In this document: piece after piece, positions 1-6,845 of the stretch
How positions within the stretch are numbered: the stretch's first letter is position 1
Layout of the letters: every line of letters starts with the position of its first letter
From: Paenibacillus sp. SYP-B3998
Lineage (GTDB): Bacteria > Bacillota > Bacilli > Paenibacillales > NBRC-103111
Length of the DNA: 64,000 nt
Direction: 5' to 3'
NCBI RefSeq assembly: GCF_010820665.1
Contig: NZ_JAAIKC010000011.1
Span: forward strand, 71,504 to 135,503
Translations under genes and position numbers: made by a program
Notes under the pieces: generated by a model
Told to the model about the DNA's origin: nothing
Seen by the model: the letters and a program-made list of their open reading frames with translations, nothing else
The model's database searches: none

Positions 1-512
1 CCACTTACCCCAAGAGCCTTAGCTCCCATAGTTGAGATTTTCAATGTCAAGGTTTGGCCAGCATTTGCACCAATGTGAATTTTCTTACCTGTAAACTTAC
101 CATCTAGTAGGTTTTGAGTATTAAATTCTGTGTTATTTGAAATACGATCAATTTCTGTAGTAAGAGCTGTAACTTCTTTTTGAAGTTCTGTACGGTCAGC
201 ATCAGTATTCGTATCACTCGCAGATTGAACTGCTAATTCACGCATACGTTGTAGGATCGAGTGAGTTTCGTTCAATGCACCCTCTGCCGTTTGGATCAAG
301 GAGATACCATCTTGAGAGTTGCGAGTAGCTTGATCCAAACCACGGATCTGGCCGCGCATTTTCTCGGAGATTGCTAGACCTGCTGCGTCATCACCTGCGC
401 GGTTGATGCGAAGACCAGAAGACAATTTCTCGATGTTCTTGCTAGTTGCTGCGGTGTTAACACCCAACTGACGGTGCGTGTTCATAGCTGCGATATTGTG
501 GTTGATAATCAT
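1..512 (-). CDS. hag: Flagellin, N-terminal part (runs off the window edge)
   Basis: Major filament protein, exported through the flagellar type III apparatus and polymerised outside the cell. About 170 codons are present and the reading frame is still open at base 1, so the C-terminal half lies outside the window. The start ATG is at 510-512, behind a strong AAGGAGGAAG ribosome site at 520-529. The protein begins MIINHNIAAMNTHRQLG and continues with SSGLRINRAGDDAAGLAIS and a RMRELAVQSA stretch, which are hallmarks of the conserved flagellin D0/D1 N-terminus. It sits directly downstream of csrA and fliW, as in Bacillus subtilis, and has its own sigma-D-type promoter. The identification is secure; only the 3' end is unseen. 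Confidence 0.97.
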   Translation of the reverse strand, partial: MIINHNIAAMNTHRQLGVNTAATSKNIEKLSSGLRINRAGDDAAGLAISEKMRGQIRGLDQATRNSQDGISLIQTAEGALNETHSILQRMRELAVQSASDTNTDADRTELQKEVTALTTEIDRISNNTEFNTQNLLDGKFTGKKIHIGANAGQTLTLKISTMGAKALGVS

Positions 513-519
513 AATTTTT

Positions 520-556
520 CTTCCTCCTTGAAGTTCATAACCCCACATCCATGTGG
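520..556 (-). promoter_or_regulatory. hag leader with CsrA-type GGA hairpin and GGA-containing ribosome site
   Basis: On the minus strand, bases 543-556 form a perfect CCACA/TGTGG stem with a TGGA loop, so a GGA triplet is displayed in a hairpin loop. A second GGA lies in the ribosome site AAGGAGGAAG (520-529). This matches the known two-site arrangement (BS1 and BS2) by which CsrA blocks hag translation in B. subtilis. With csrA and fliW immediately upstream, CsrA repression relieved by FliW is the likely control here. The structure is seen in the sequence; binding is inferred. Confidence 0.6.
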
Positions 557-621
557 TGGTGTAATGTATTAAGTAAGGTCAATTTAGGTCGGCCGCCCTT
601 ATCTTCCTCTCTCTAATCTAG

Positions 622-648
622 ATATCGGAATGAACTTGCATAAAGTTA
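622..648 (-). promoter_or_regulatory. Sigma-D (sigma-28) promoter of hag
   Basis: On the minus strand TAAC (645-648), a 15-base spacer and TCCGATAT (622-629) match the Bacillus sigma-D consensus TAAA-N15-GCCGATAT at 10 of 12 positions. It lies between the csrA stop and hag, about 110 bases before the flagellin start, giving a leader long enough to hold the CsrA hairpin. Spacing and position are as expected for late flagellar control through FlgM. Confidence 0.75.
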
Positions 649-664
649 ATAGCATTTTTCAAAG

Positions 665-892
665 TTATTTTTTTTTAAAAAAGTCCCTCAACTTATTTAG
701 ATTAGCAGTTGGATTCGAAGCTTCTAGATTGGATTCCTTGAGTGCAACATAAATTTCTTTACGCAAAATCTGCTGTTCTTTGGGCGCAACAACCCCAAGC
801 TTAACTACATCTCCCTCTGTACTAAGTACAATGAGCTCTATTTGATCCCCAATCATAATGGTTTCCCCAGGCTTCCTTGAAAGAACAAGCAT
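665..892 (-). CDS. csrA: Carbon storage regulator CsrA
   Basis: Small dimeric RNA-binding protein that represses translation, chiefly of flagellin in this lineage. The sequence MLVLSRKPGETIMIGD is the diagnostic CsrA N-terminus, and the rest has the usual short beta-rich body (75 residues, family 55-80) with a lysine-rich tail. The reading frame allows a GTG start one codon earlier (893-895), but the ATG at 890-892 restores the family N-terminus and lies 8 bases from AAGGGGA, so it is preferred. The gene follows fliW by a few bases and precedes hag. FliW binds CsrA to release hag mRNA in Bacillus, and the same circuit is inferred here. Confidence 0.95.
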   Translation of the reverse strand: MLVLSRKPGETIMIGDQIELIVLSTEGDVVKLGVVAPKEQQILRKEIYVALKESNLEASNPTANLNKLRDFFKKK

Positions 893-896
893 CACT

Positions 897-1352
897 TCAC
901 TCCCCTTCGTTCTGGCTCGCTGCCACCATCAGATCCAATAACCGATGTTTCGTTCGGTATTCTGTACTGTGTAAAATAATCTGCTTTGCCTGTTTGGAGT
1001 TCTTATTGATAATAATCGGCGCTAATAGATTAATTGTTGTCTCTTGTATATGTTCATGTGTCGTCAGAATTGACCAAACCTCCACGTCGGATTGAGATTT
1101 AATCTCAAGTTCAATTTGATCAGCCGTATCTATGTGAAACTCATATTCAGCGTGAATATAGAACGGATTTGTAATTACAAAATGCATTCTGCTCTCATCT
1201 ATCGATTGTAAATAAGCAACAGGATCTTCCTCGCTTGATTTAATAACAAGGTATCTTTGAAGCTTCTCGAAACCTGGGATCCCTTGAGCAAACGTTATAA
1301 CTTCTTCTTCTTCATAGTTTATTTCTCCTAACATTATTGTGTCTAACAACAT
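897..1352 (-). CDS. fliW: Flagellar assembly factor FliW
   Basis: Protein partner and antagonist of CsrA. It binds either flagellin or CsrA, so free cytoplasmic flagellin lets CsrA shut off hag translation. It is 151 residues long, close to the roughly 143 of B. subtilis FliW, with the conserved block around residues 20-30 (FAQGIPGFE). The ATG start follows AGAAGGGG by 9 bases. The stop lies only 4 bases before the csrA ATG, which fits coupled expression of the two partners. Its place between yviE and csrA reproduces the B. subtilis order. Confidence 0.95.
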   Translation of the reverse strand: MLLDTIMLGEINYEEEEVITFAQGIPGFEKLQRYLVIKSSEEDPVAYLQSIDESRMHFVITNPFYIHAEYEFHIDTADQIELEIKSQSDVEVWSILTTHEHIQETTINLLAPIIINKNSKQAKQIILHSTEYRTKHRLLDLMVAASQNEGE

Positions 1353-1430
1353 ATTACAACACCCCTTCTGTAAGTAATAAAAATGAGCTATAGGTGCCTT
1401 AAGCAGCTATAGCTTCATTGTAAATTATGT

Positions 1431-2012
1431 TTAAGTTTTCATATCAATTTGTGGTGGTATAATTTCCACCTTAGGATACTGAAGCATATAAATGTCCAGC
1501 TTACCGCGATGATAATCAATTTGGGGACGATTTATCGTAACATTATGTTCCACACGAGCTGGTTGAAATTGAATAGTAAGTTCCCCAGCTTCATACCGTA
1601 TGTCTATATTATCCACCGAAGCATCACCCATATACATGTACTCAGAGAAATCTATATCCTCTGTACTTTCCTTTGCCAATGCCGCAACTACATTCTCTCC
1701 AGTATGAATAGCTGCCAACCGATTGCCATCCTCAACGATCTTCGCGATACCTTGGAGGGCAATACTTCGAGACTGTGAATAGATTCGATTCATCACCTCG
1801 AGAAAAGGGCCATGTCCTAATGCATCATGCCATTTACTATTATCAATGAATAGGTGGCCCGGATTAGAATCAATCTCCATAACGGAAGGAGTCGTAATTA
1901 GCTCTTGAGTTGCTCTAGGCTGTTGGATCTCCTGTCGACCTAGATCAGCGTCAATGCCAATTTTGCCATACTGCTGACTTATTTGTATTTGCGGGAAAGA
2001 TAGATTGTTCAC
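1431..2012 (-). CDS. yviE: YviE-like protein, DUF6470 family
   Basis: Protein of unknown biochemical role found between flgL and fliW in flagellar loci of Bacillus and Paenibacillus. It is 193 residues long, close to YviE. The N-terminus has the family pattern FPQIQISQQYGKIGID, and the C-terminus is strand-rich and mentions isoleucine-proline pairs (EIIPPQIDMKT). There is no signal peptide or membrane segment. The start is GTG, 2010-2012, behind AGGAGGAGG. The call rests mainly on synteny plus the N-terminal motif; the function remains unknown. Confidence 0.8.
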   Translation of the reverse strand: MNNLSFPQIQISQQYGKIGIDADLGRQEIQQPRATQELITTPSVMEIDSNPGHLFIDNSKWHDALGHGPFLEVMNRIYSQSRSIALQGIAKIVEDGNRLAAIHTGENVVAALAKESTEDIDFSEYMYMGDASVDNIDIRYEAGELTIQFQPARVEHNVTINRPQIDYHRGKLDIYMLQYPKVEIIPPQIDMKT

Positions 2013-2023
2013 CTAGCCTCCTC

Positions 2024-2938
2024 CTAGCGAAGGAAATCGACAAGAGTTGTACTAATGATTTTGGATCCTACAGATAAGGATGCTTGGTATACATTTTCAT
2101 CTGTTTTAAGATTGGTAATTACTCCCGAGATATCTGCATCCTCTGTCTTTGATTGCAAAGATTGCAGATTCACACTAATATCCTGTAACCTTGATTTAGC
2201 CAACTCTATTCGGTTTGACTTTGCCCCAACGTCCGCTCTAGCTTCCAAGAATTTATCGTTTTGCGTATCAATTCGCCCAATAATTGCACTGACTTGTTTC
2301 GTGTTTCCCGCTCCAAGCGCAGAAATCAAATCTTTGAGCACTCTAAAAACATTGTCCTTCGTTCCAGGACTATTGGGATCGTCTGGCTCTCCAAACACAC
2401 TATTACCGGGTTTATTCGCAGAAATTTTCACGCCTGTTCCAATTTCGAATTTAATTTCACCTTGATCGACTTTATCAGTATCAGCAGTAGCCTCCGTGTA
2501 GGGAGCTTTATCTGTTAACTGCCCATTAAACACATATTTCCCATTAAACTCACTATTTCCAATAGAGACCATTTGAGAATAGAGCTGTTGAACCTCACTA
2601 GCAATTGAATCCAACGCCGCTTTCGGGTTTGTGTCAGTAGCACCCTGTACAGCCAACTCTCGGACACGTTGAATCACACTGTTAGCTTGTCCTAGAGAAG
2701 TATCTGTATAATCTAGCCATGATATAGCTGCATCTACATTACTCTCATATTGTTCATTTTCAGAAACCTCGCTCCGATAACGAAGGGATGAGCTAATTCC
2801 CACCGGATCATCCGATGGTTTATTAATCTTCCGTCCCGTTGATAGTTCATTTTGGTGGGTATTAATACGGGTTAGGTTTGTATTAATATTTCTTAACAGT
2901 TGGTTATTGAGCATTCCCTGCGTTACTCTTGTCGCCAT
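2024..2938 (-). CDS. flgL: Flagellar hook-associated protein 3 (hook-filament junction)
   Basis: HAP3 forms the adaptor ring between FlgK and the filament. It is 304 residues long, typical of the family. The N-terminal 100 residues are flagellin-like (TRVTQGMLNNQLLRNI, then RKINKPSDDPVGISSSLR), and the C-terminus has the flagellin-type helix ending in VDFLR. The variable middle (about 150-200) carries the exposed domain. The ribosome site GCAGGTG precedes the ATG. It lies 41 bases after flgK and 11 before yviE, so it is probably cotranscribed with them. Confidence 0.95.
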   Translation of the reverse strand: MATRVTQGMLNNQLLRNINTNLTRINTHQNELSTGRKINKPSDDPVGISSSLRYRSEVSENEQYESNVDAAISWLDYTDTSLGQANSVIQRVRELAVQGATDTNPKAALDSIASEVQQLYSQMVSIGNSEFNGKYVFNGQLTDKAPYTEATADTDKVDQGEIKFEIGTGVKISANKPGNSVFGEPDDPNSPGTKDNVFRVLKDLISALGAGNTKQVSAIIGRIDTQNDKFLEARADVGAKSNRIELAKSRLQDISVNLQSLQSKTEDADISGVITNLKTDENVYQASLSVGSKIISTTLVDFLR

Positions 2939-2979
2939 GTTATCGTCACCTGCTTCATTGTTATGAAGTTATTTATAGC

Positions 2980-4584
2980 CTAGCGTCCTACTACGCCCAT
3001 ACTATTAATAACTTTATCCAGCGTTTCATCGAAAGTTGTCATTACACGAGCAGCAGCATTGTATGCATGCTGAAATTTAATCATGCTGGCCATCTCTTCG
3101 TCTAACGAGACACCGCTTACCGATTGCCTTCTGGAATCAACCTGATCTACAAGAATTTGCTGATTTTTCGCTTGCCGGGTAGCCTCTTGGCTTTGTACGC
3201 CCAGCTCCCCGACAATGGATCTAAAAAACTCATCAAAAGTACCACCTGTCAAAATTGGTTTACCTGTAGCTGAAGGATCAAAATTCACTTTAGTATTTCG
3301 GACGCTTGCTAGCAAAAGTGCCATGTCATTGTTTCCCTTTACTACCTTTTCAACCCCATCGGTATCTATAAAGGTTCTAGAAGAAGAGGAGATATTAGAA
3401 ACATCATTAGCAATATCCGGATTTACCGTAATGCTACTGGCATCGAAATCGGTAGCGCCTTGCTTAAGCGTAAAAAATGGAATACCCACTTTAAGCGGAC
3501 TTGATGAAGCATAACCTAATTCATGAAGCCCATTAAATCCTTTTACTACTACGTTCGTATTAGGTCCCAGAGTCCTTTGGGCTAATGATCCGTTGAATGC
3601 TTGCTGCGTGGTTGTACCATCCGGATTCGCTATAGTTAGCGTTGTTCCTGCCGGTACGACCATGCCTTTCGGAAGAGCAACCTGCATATCCCCTTGAACC
3701 AATGTTTTAATCATATTATTCAACTGAAACTGGTAATTGGATACGTAATAATCGCGTGACTGAATCATTCCGTACACTTCGCCGCTGTTCAATTCAGTTC
3801 CGGCAGCTGCCTCTAACGACGCTCTGGTAAAAGTAGTATTTTGTTCTTTACCAGTAACGAGTTGGATATTACCCATTTTCACATTATAACCAGATGCATC
3901 TTCTGTATAGCTGATATTAATGATTTCAGAAAGATCATCCATTAATAGATCGCGTTGATCCCTGAGATCATTAGCGCTATCTCCAAGTCCTTCAATACGA
4001 TAGATCTCTTCATTCAAATGAGAGATTTGCGATAGATACTGATTCGTTTGCTTAACCTTTACTTCAACGTTTTCCGTTAAATCGCCAGACAGATCGCTTA
4101 ATTGACGCGATGTTTGATTGAATGCATCTGTCAGCGCTAGCGCCCGCTCTTTAACCAATACGCGAGCTGTAGTATTCTCCGGTGACTTACTTAATTCTTG
4201 CCAGGCATTCCAGAATCCTTCGATCGTCTGGCGGATACCCGTATCCGAAGGCTCATTAATAATAGCCTCCAATTTCTCTAGTGTATCCTTACGAACCGTC
4301 CAATCCCCTAAATTCTTATTTTCATTATGAAATTGGTTGTCTAAAAAACTCTCACGAACCCGCGTAATACTTTCGAATTCAACACCTTGACCCATTTGGC
4401 CCGGAACATTACTTCGCGATAGCCCCGGATATTCGATTGGAATGGACGCCACCATATTGACAACCTGTCTTGAATACCCTTTCGTATTTGCATTCGCAAT
4501 ATTATGACCTGTCGTCGTCAAGGCTGCTTGCTGCGTAAACAAAGAACGCTTAGAAATCTCTATTCCGCTGAAGGTGGAACGCAT
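2980..4584 (-). CDS. flgK: Flagellar hook-associated protein 1
   Basis: HAP1, first junction ring on the hook. At 534 residues it has normal length. It starts with the rod/hook signature (FSGIEISKRSLFTQQAALTT, then GHNIANANTKGYSRQ) and ends with the matching C-terminal helix (SMIKFQHAYNAAARVMTTFD). The middle 230-460 is the variable surface domain. An AAAGGAGAT site precedes the ATG by about 10 bases. The gene lies between flgN, its export chaperone, and flgL. Confidence 0.96.
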   Translation of the reverse strand: MRSTFSGIEISKRSLFTQQAALTTTGHNIANANTKGYSRQVVNMVASIPIEYPGLSRSNVPGQMGQGVEFESITRVRESFLDNQFHNENKNLGDWTVRKDTLEKLEAIINEPSDTGIRQTIEGFWNAWQELSKSPENTTARVLVKERALALTDAFNQTSRQLSDLSGDLTENVEVKVKQTNQYLSQISHLNEEIYRIEGLGDSANDLRDQRDLLMDDLSEIINISYTEDASGYNVKMGNIQLVTGKEQNTTFTRASLEAAAGTELNSGEVYGMIQSRDYYVSNYQFQLNNMIKTLVQGDMQVALPKGMVVPAGTTLTIANPDGTTTQQAFNGSLAQRTLGPNTNVVVKGFNGLHELGYASSSPLKVGIPFFTLKQGATDFDASSITVNPDIANDVSNISSSSRTFIDTDGVEKVVKGNNDMALLLASVRNTKVNFDPSATGKPILTGGTFDEFFRSIVGELGVQSQEATRQAKNQQILVDQVDSRRQSVSGVSLDEEMASMIKFQHAYNAAARVMTTFDETLDKVINSMGVVGR

Positions 4585-4615
4585 ATATTCTTATCTCCTT
4601 TCATATTGGAAGTAC

Positions 4616-5116
4616 TTAAGCCTTTGTATCGAAAACCCCTAATCTTTTCGTACCGTAAGCCTGCTGATGTGGGTGCTGATACAATACATCATCCTCCGGC
4701 GCTCCCAATACTAGATCAATTGAATAATTAATAAAAGAAAGAGATTGCTCTATCAACTGCTGATTGATATTGTTTGATGCCTTTAACTCCTTAATCGTTG
4801 CCAGTAACTTTTGCTGTGCTTGGGCAAGGGCTTGCTTTTCTTCTGCTTTAAAAATCACCTTGACGAGATCACTAACTGTGATTTTGGGATTAGGATTATA
4901 CCCTCTGGAAATCAAGTATGCACTAATCAGCTGTAAGCGTTGCTGATCAGTCTCAGCAATTATTCTAATCCATTTGTTTTCTCTATTCACGATCATATTT
5001 AACTGATTGATATCGTTGCTAACGAGGACTTGCGTCTTGTCTCGAGCAAGACCGAGCAATGCCTCGTGTGCTTCCAGGAGTATACCCATCGTTTCCAATA
5101 ATGGCTGAATCGACAC
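4616..5116 (-). CDS. flgN: FlgN family flagellar export chaperone
   Basis: Cytoplasmic chaperone for FlgK and FlgL. It is 166 residues, almost wholly helical by composition, with long heptad-like leucine/glutamine runs and no signal or membrane segment. It starts with GTG at 5114-5116, seven bases after AGGTG. Sequence identity in this family is low, so the call depends on size, helical character and exact position between flgM and flgK (YvyG in B. subtilis). Confidence 0.88.
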   Translation of the reverse strand: MSIQPLLETMGILLEAHEALLGLARDKTQVLVSNDINQLNMIVNRENKWIRIIAETDQQRLQLISAYLISRGYNPNPKITVSDLVKVIFKAEEKQALAQAQQKLLATIKELKASNNINQQLIEQSLSFINYSIDLVLGAPEDDVLYQHPHQQAYGTKRLGVFDTKA

Positions 5117-5154
5117 GCTCGTTCACCTGCTTTAATTTGTTATGCCTAACTATC

Positions 5155-5427
5155 CTACTTCAAATAAGGAAGAAGCTTCTCTGCTATCTTACCCGCATCT
5201 ACATGATAGGTTCCAGAAGCAACTGATTTTTTCAAATCTTCAAGACGAAGAGTTTGCTCCTCCGTAGGAACGCTTCCCTGAGCACCTAGCAGCTCCTTGG
5301 CTTCAGCTGAAATCTCGACCTGGTCTTTTGGTTTAGTCTTCTTGCCAGCCAATTGAACGAAATTGGCTTCACCTGATTTTTTATAAGGATTGACAGCGCC
5401 TACCCGCTGATTTTCATTAATTTTCAT
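5155..5427 (-). CDS. flgM: Anti-sigma-D factor FlgM
   Basis: Binds sigma-D until the hook is complete, coupling filament genes to assembly. The chosen start (5425-5427, MKINENQRVGAVNPY) gives 90 residues, like the 88 of B. subtilis FlgM, and has AGGAGAG 8 bases upstream. The frame is open for another 26 codons upstream, but that part runs through a hairpin and promoter and has no family similarity. The conserved C-terminal part starts at DQVEISAEAKELL. A sigma-D-like promoter lies directly upstream, so FlgM would feed back on its own expression. Confidence 0.93.
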   Translation of the reverse strand: MKINENQRVGAVNPYKKSGEANFVQLAGKKTKPKDQVEISAEAKELLGAQGSVPTEEQTLRLEDLKKSVASGTYHVDAGKIAEKLLPYLK

Positions 5428-5468
5428 AACTACAACTCTCCTATGTCTCTGACATATAAAAATAAAAT

Positions 5469-5496
5469 GCCGATAATCTTTAGAACTATTATCGGC
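5469..5496 (-). terminator. Terminator-like hairpin after yvyF that also carries the flgM promoter -10
   Basis: Perfect 9-bp inverted repeat (5469-5477 and 5488-5496) with a 10-base loop. On the minus strand it is followed by ATTTTATTTTTA, a weak U-rich tract. It would end or attenuate transcripts coming from yvyF. The upstream arm contains GCCGATAA, the sigma-D -10 element. Confidence 0.6.
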
Positions 5497-5516
5497 ATCG
5501 TACATATGAAACTTTA
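5489..5516 (-). promoter_or_regulatory. Sigma-D promoter of the flgM operon
   Basis: On the minus strand TAAAGTTT (5509-5516) and GCCGATAA (5489-5496) are exact matches to the sigma-28 -35 and -10 elements. The spacer is 12 bases between the extended elements (16 between TAAA and GCCG), one longer than the usual 11 (15). The predicted start falls near 5482, inside the loop of the hairpin, 55 bases before the flgM ATG. Confidence 0.7.
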
Positions 5517-5540
5517 TATCTCTATGGTCCTAATTCAAAA

Positions 5541-5963
5541 TTAGCGCTTATCATTCAGTCGGTCTTGAATATTAAAGGTAATGCCGCCAGATTGCTTCTT
5601 ACGTTCATCATTACGCCGCTCATCCTCTGCGTTATTCCTAACATCCTTCACCAGCTTGCTCCGGCAAGGTTCGCAAAGCGTGTTATCACGAATCAAAGTT
5701 CCACACACTTCACAGGGATAAGACATATTTGGCGCATTCATAATAGAAATTCGGCCTTCACGAATAAACTTGGTGATTTGTTTCATCGTGACATCCGTGG
5801 CTTCGCTTAATTCGTTAATCGAAGTTCCTTTATTATCACGTAAGTACTTCACACATTTCTCATATTGCTGATCTATTTCTTTTACACAATTTGGACAGAC
5901 TTCATTAAAACCTTTAACAAAAATTTTCCCACAGCGCGGACAATTCGCTACATTCATGCTCAT
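5541..5963 (-). CDS. yvyF: YvyF/TIGR03826-type flagellar operon zinc-ribbon protein
   Basis: Small protein always seen next to flgM in Bacillales; its role is not established. It is 140 residues long. It has an N-terminal CPxC...CPNC zinc ribbon (about residues 8-27), a central winged-helix-like segment (TSINELSEATDVTMKQITKF), a second CEVC...CEPC ribbon near 85-105 and a basic, charged tail. The ATG is 7 bases after AGAAGGAGGG. The two Cys ribbons and a helix-turn-helix-like segment suggest nucleic-acid or protein binding, which is inference. Confidence 0.87.
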   Translation of the reverse strand: MSMNVANCPRCGKIFVKGFNEVCPNCVKEIDQQYEKCVKYLRDNKGTSINELSEATDVTMKQITKFIREGRISIMNAPNMSYPCEVCGTLIRDNTLCEPCRSKLVKDVRNNAEDERRNDERKKQSGGITFNIQDRLNDKR

Positions 5964-6068
5964 TGCACAGCCCTCCTTCTATTATTCCCATATAACGATT
6001 TATTAATTCCAGTTTACCGCAGTTCGACACGATTTGCACATTTATATTATTTCTATAGCGTCTCCCCC

Positions 6069-6845
6069 TTACCTCGCCCAAGTTATGCCGAAGACCTCAG
6101 CTTTCAAGCTCTCCTTGAGTACCTTAGCGCATTGATTCATGGTACTCCCAGTTGTATAGACATCATCAATGATATAGATGATTAAATGAGCATTGTTCAG
6201 CTGCTTAACCTGCTCCACATGCACAGGGCTTATCTCAAAAACCTGATGCAAATCAGCTAAACGCTCATTTCTCGTTTTGAAGCTCTGTTTATCCGTATGC
6301 TTAGAACGAAGAAGAAGCGGCACAACGGCAATGCCCATCCTGCGGCCGAGCTCAGCAGCCATTTGCTCTGCCTGGTTAAATCCTCTTTCCTTTAACCTGC
6401 GCTCGCTTACAGGAACATAAGTAATTAACTCATACGCAATACCCATGCGATTTCGTCCTGCATCTGCGCGAAGCAAGCGATAAGCGTGAACGAGCATATG
6501 TCCTAAGACCGATTTTAAACGCTCATCTCCGCGGTACTTGTATCTCGCAAGCAACTCTTTCATCGTATCGTCGTACTTTACAGCACTACGATTCCCAGCG
6601 AAATAGGTCTCCTTTCGACGCACACAGTCCTGGCAGTTCTCGCCTCGTCCACAGGAAGGACAAAGTACTTCTACAATCCAAGGAATACGTCTAAAACAAG
6701 CGCAGCACAGGCCTAGCTCTGAGCTATGTAAGTGGCTTTGTTGTTTGCACAACATACACGTATCTTTCTGTGGGCTGAGAAGTGAAAAAATTGCTTCCGC
6801 AATGCGTTCTTTCCATTTTCCAGATTTCTTTTTGTGCTCTTTCAT
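6069..6845 (-). CDS. comFC: ComF family amidophosphoribosyltransferase-like protein
   Basis: Late-competence protein required for DNA transformation in Bacillus. It is 258 residues long. It has an N-terminal four-cysteine zinc motif (CMLC near residue 30, CCAC, then CPSCGRGENC) followed by a type I phosphoribosyltransferase domain with the PRPP loop IYIIDDVYTTGSTMNQ near residue 217. The ATG overlaps the comFA stop by 4 bases (ATGA), implying translational coupling. comFB, which sits between comFA and comFC in B. subtilis, is missing here. The enzymatic substrate of the PRT fold is not known. Confidence 0.92.
   Translation of the reverse strand: MKEHKKKSGKWKERIAEAIFSLLSPQKDTCMLCKQQSHLHSSELGLCCACFRRIPWIVEVLCPSCGRGENCQDCVRRKETYFAGNRSAVKYDDTMKELLARYKYRGDERLKSVLGHMLVHAYRLLRADAGRNRMGIAYELITYVPVSERRLKERGFNQAEQMAAELGRRMGIAVVPLLLRSKHTDKQSFKTRNERLADLHQVFEISPVHVEQVKQLNNAHLIIYIIDDVYTTGSTMNQCAKVLKESLKAEVFGITWAR

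Noticed and set aside
5428..5505. 26-codon N-terminal extension of FlgM
   Set aside because: It runs through the promoter/terminator hairpin, has no ribosome site and does not resemble FlgM.
6842..6845. Missing comFB between comFA and comFC
   Set aside because: comFA and comFC overlap by 4 bases, so there is no room for a remnant; comFB is simply absent at this place, as in other genera.
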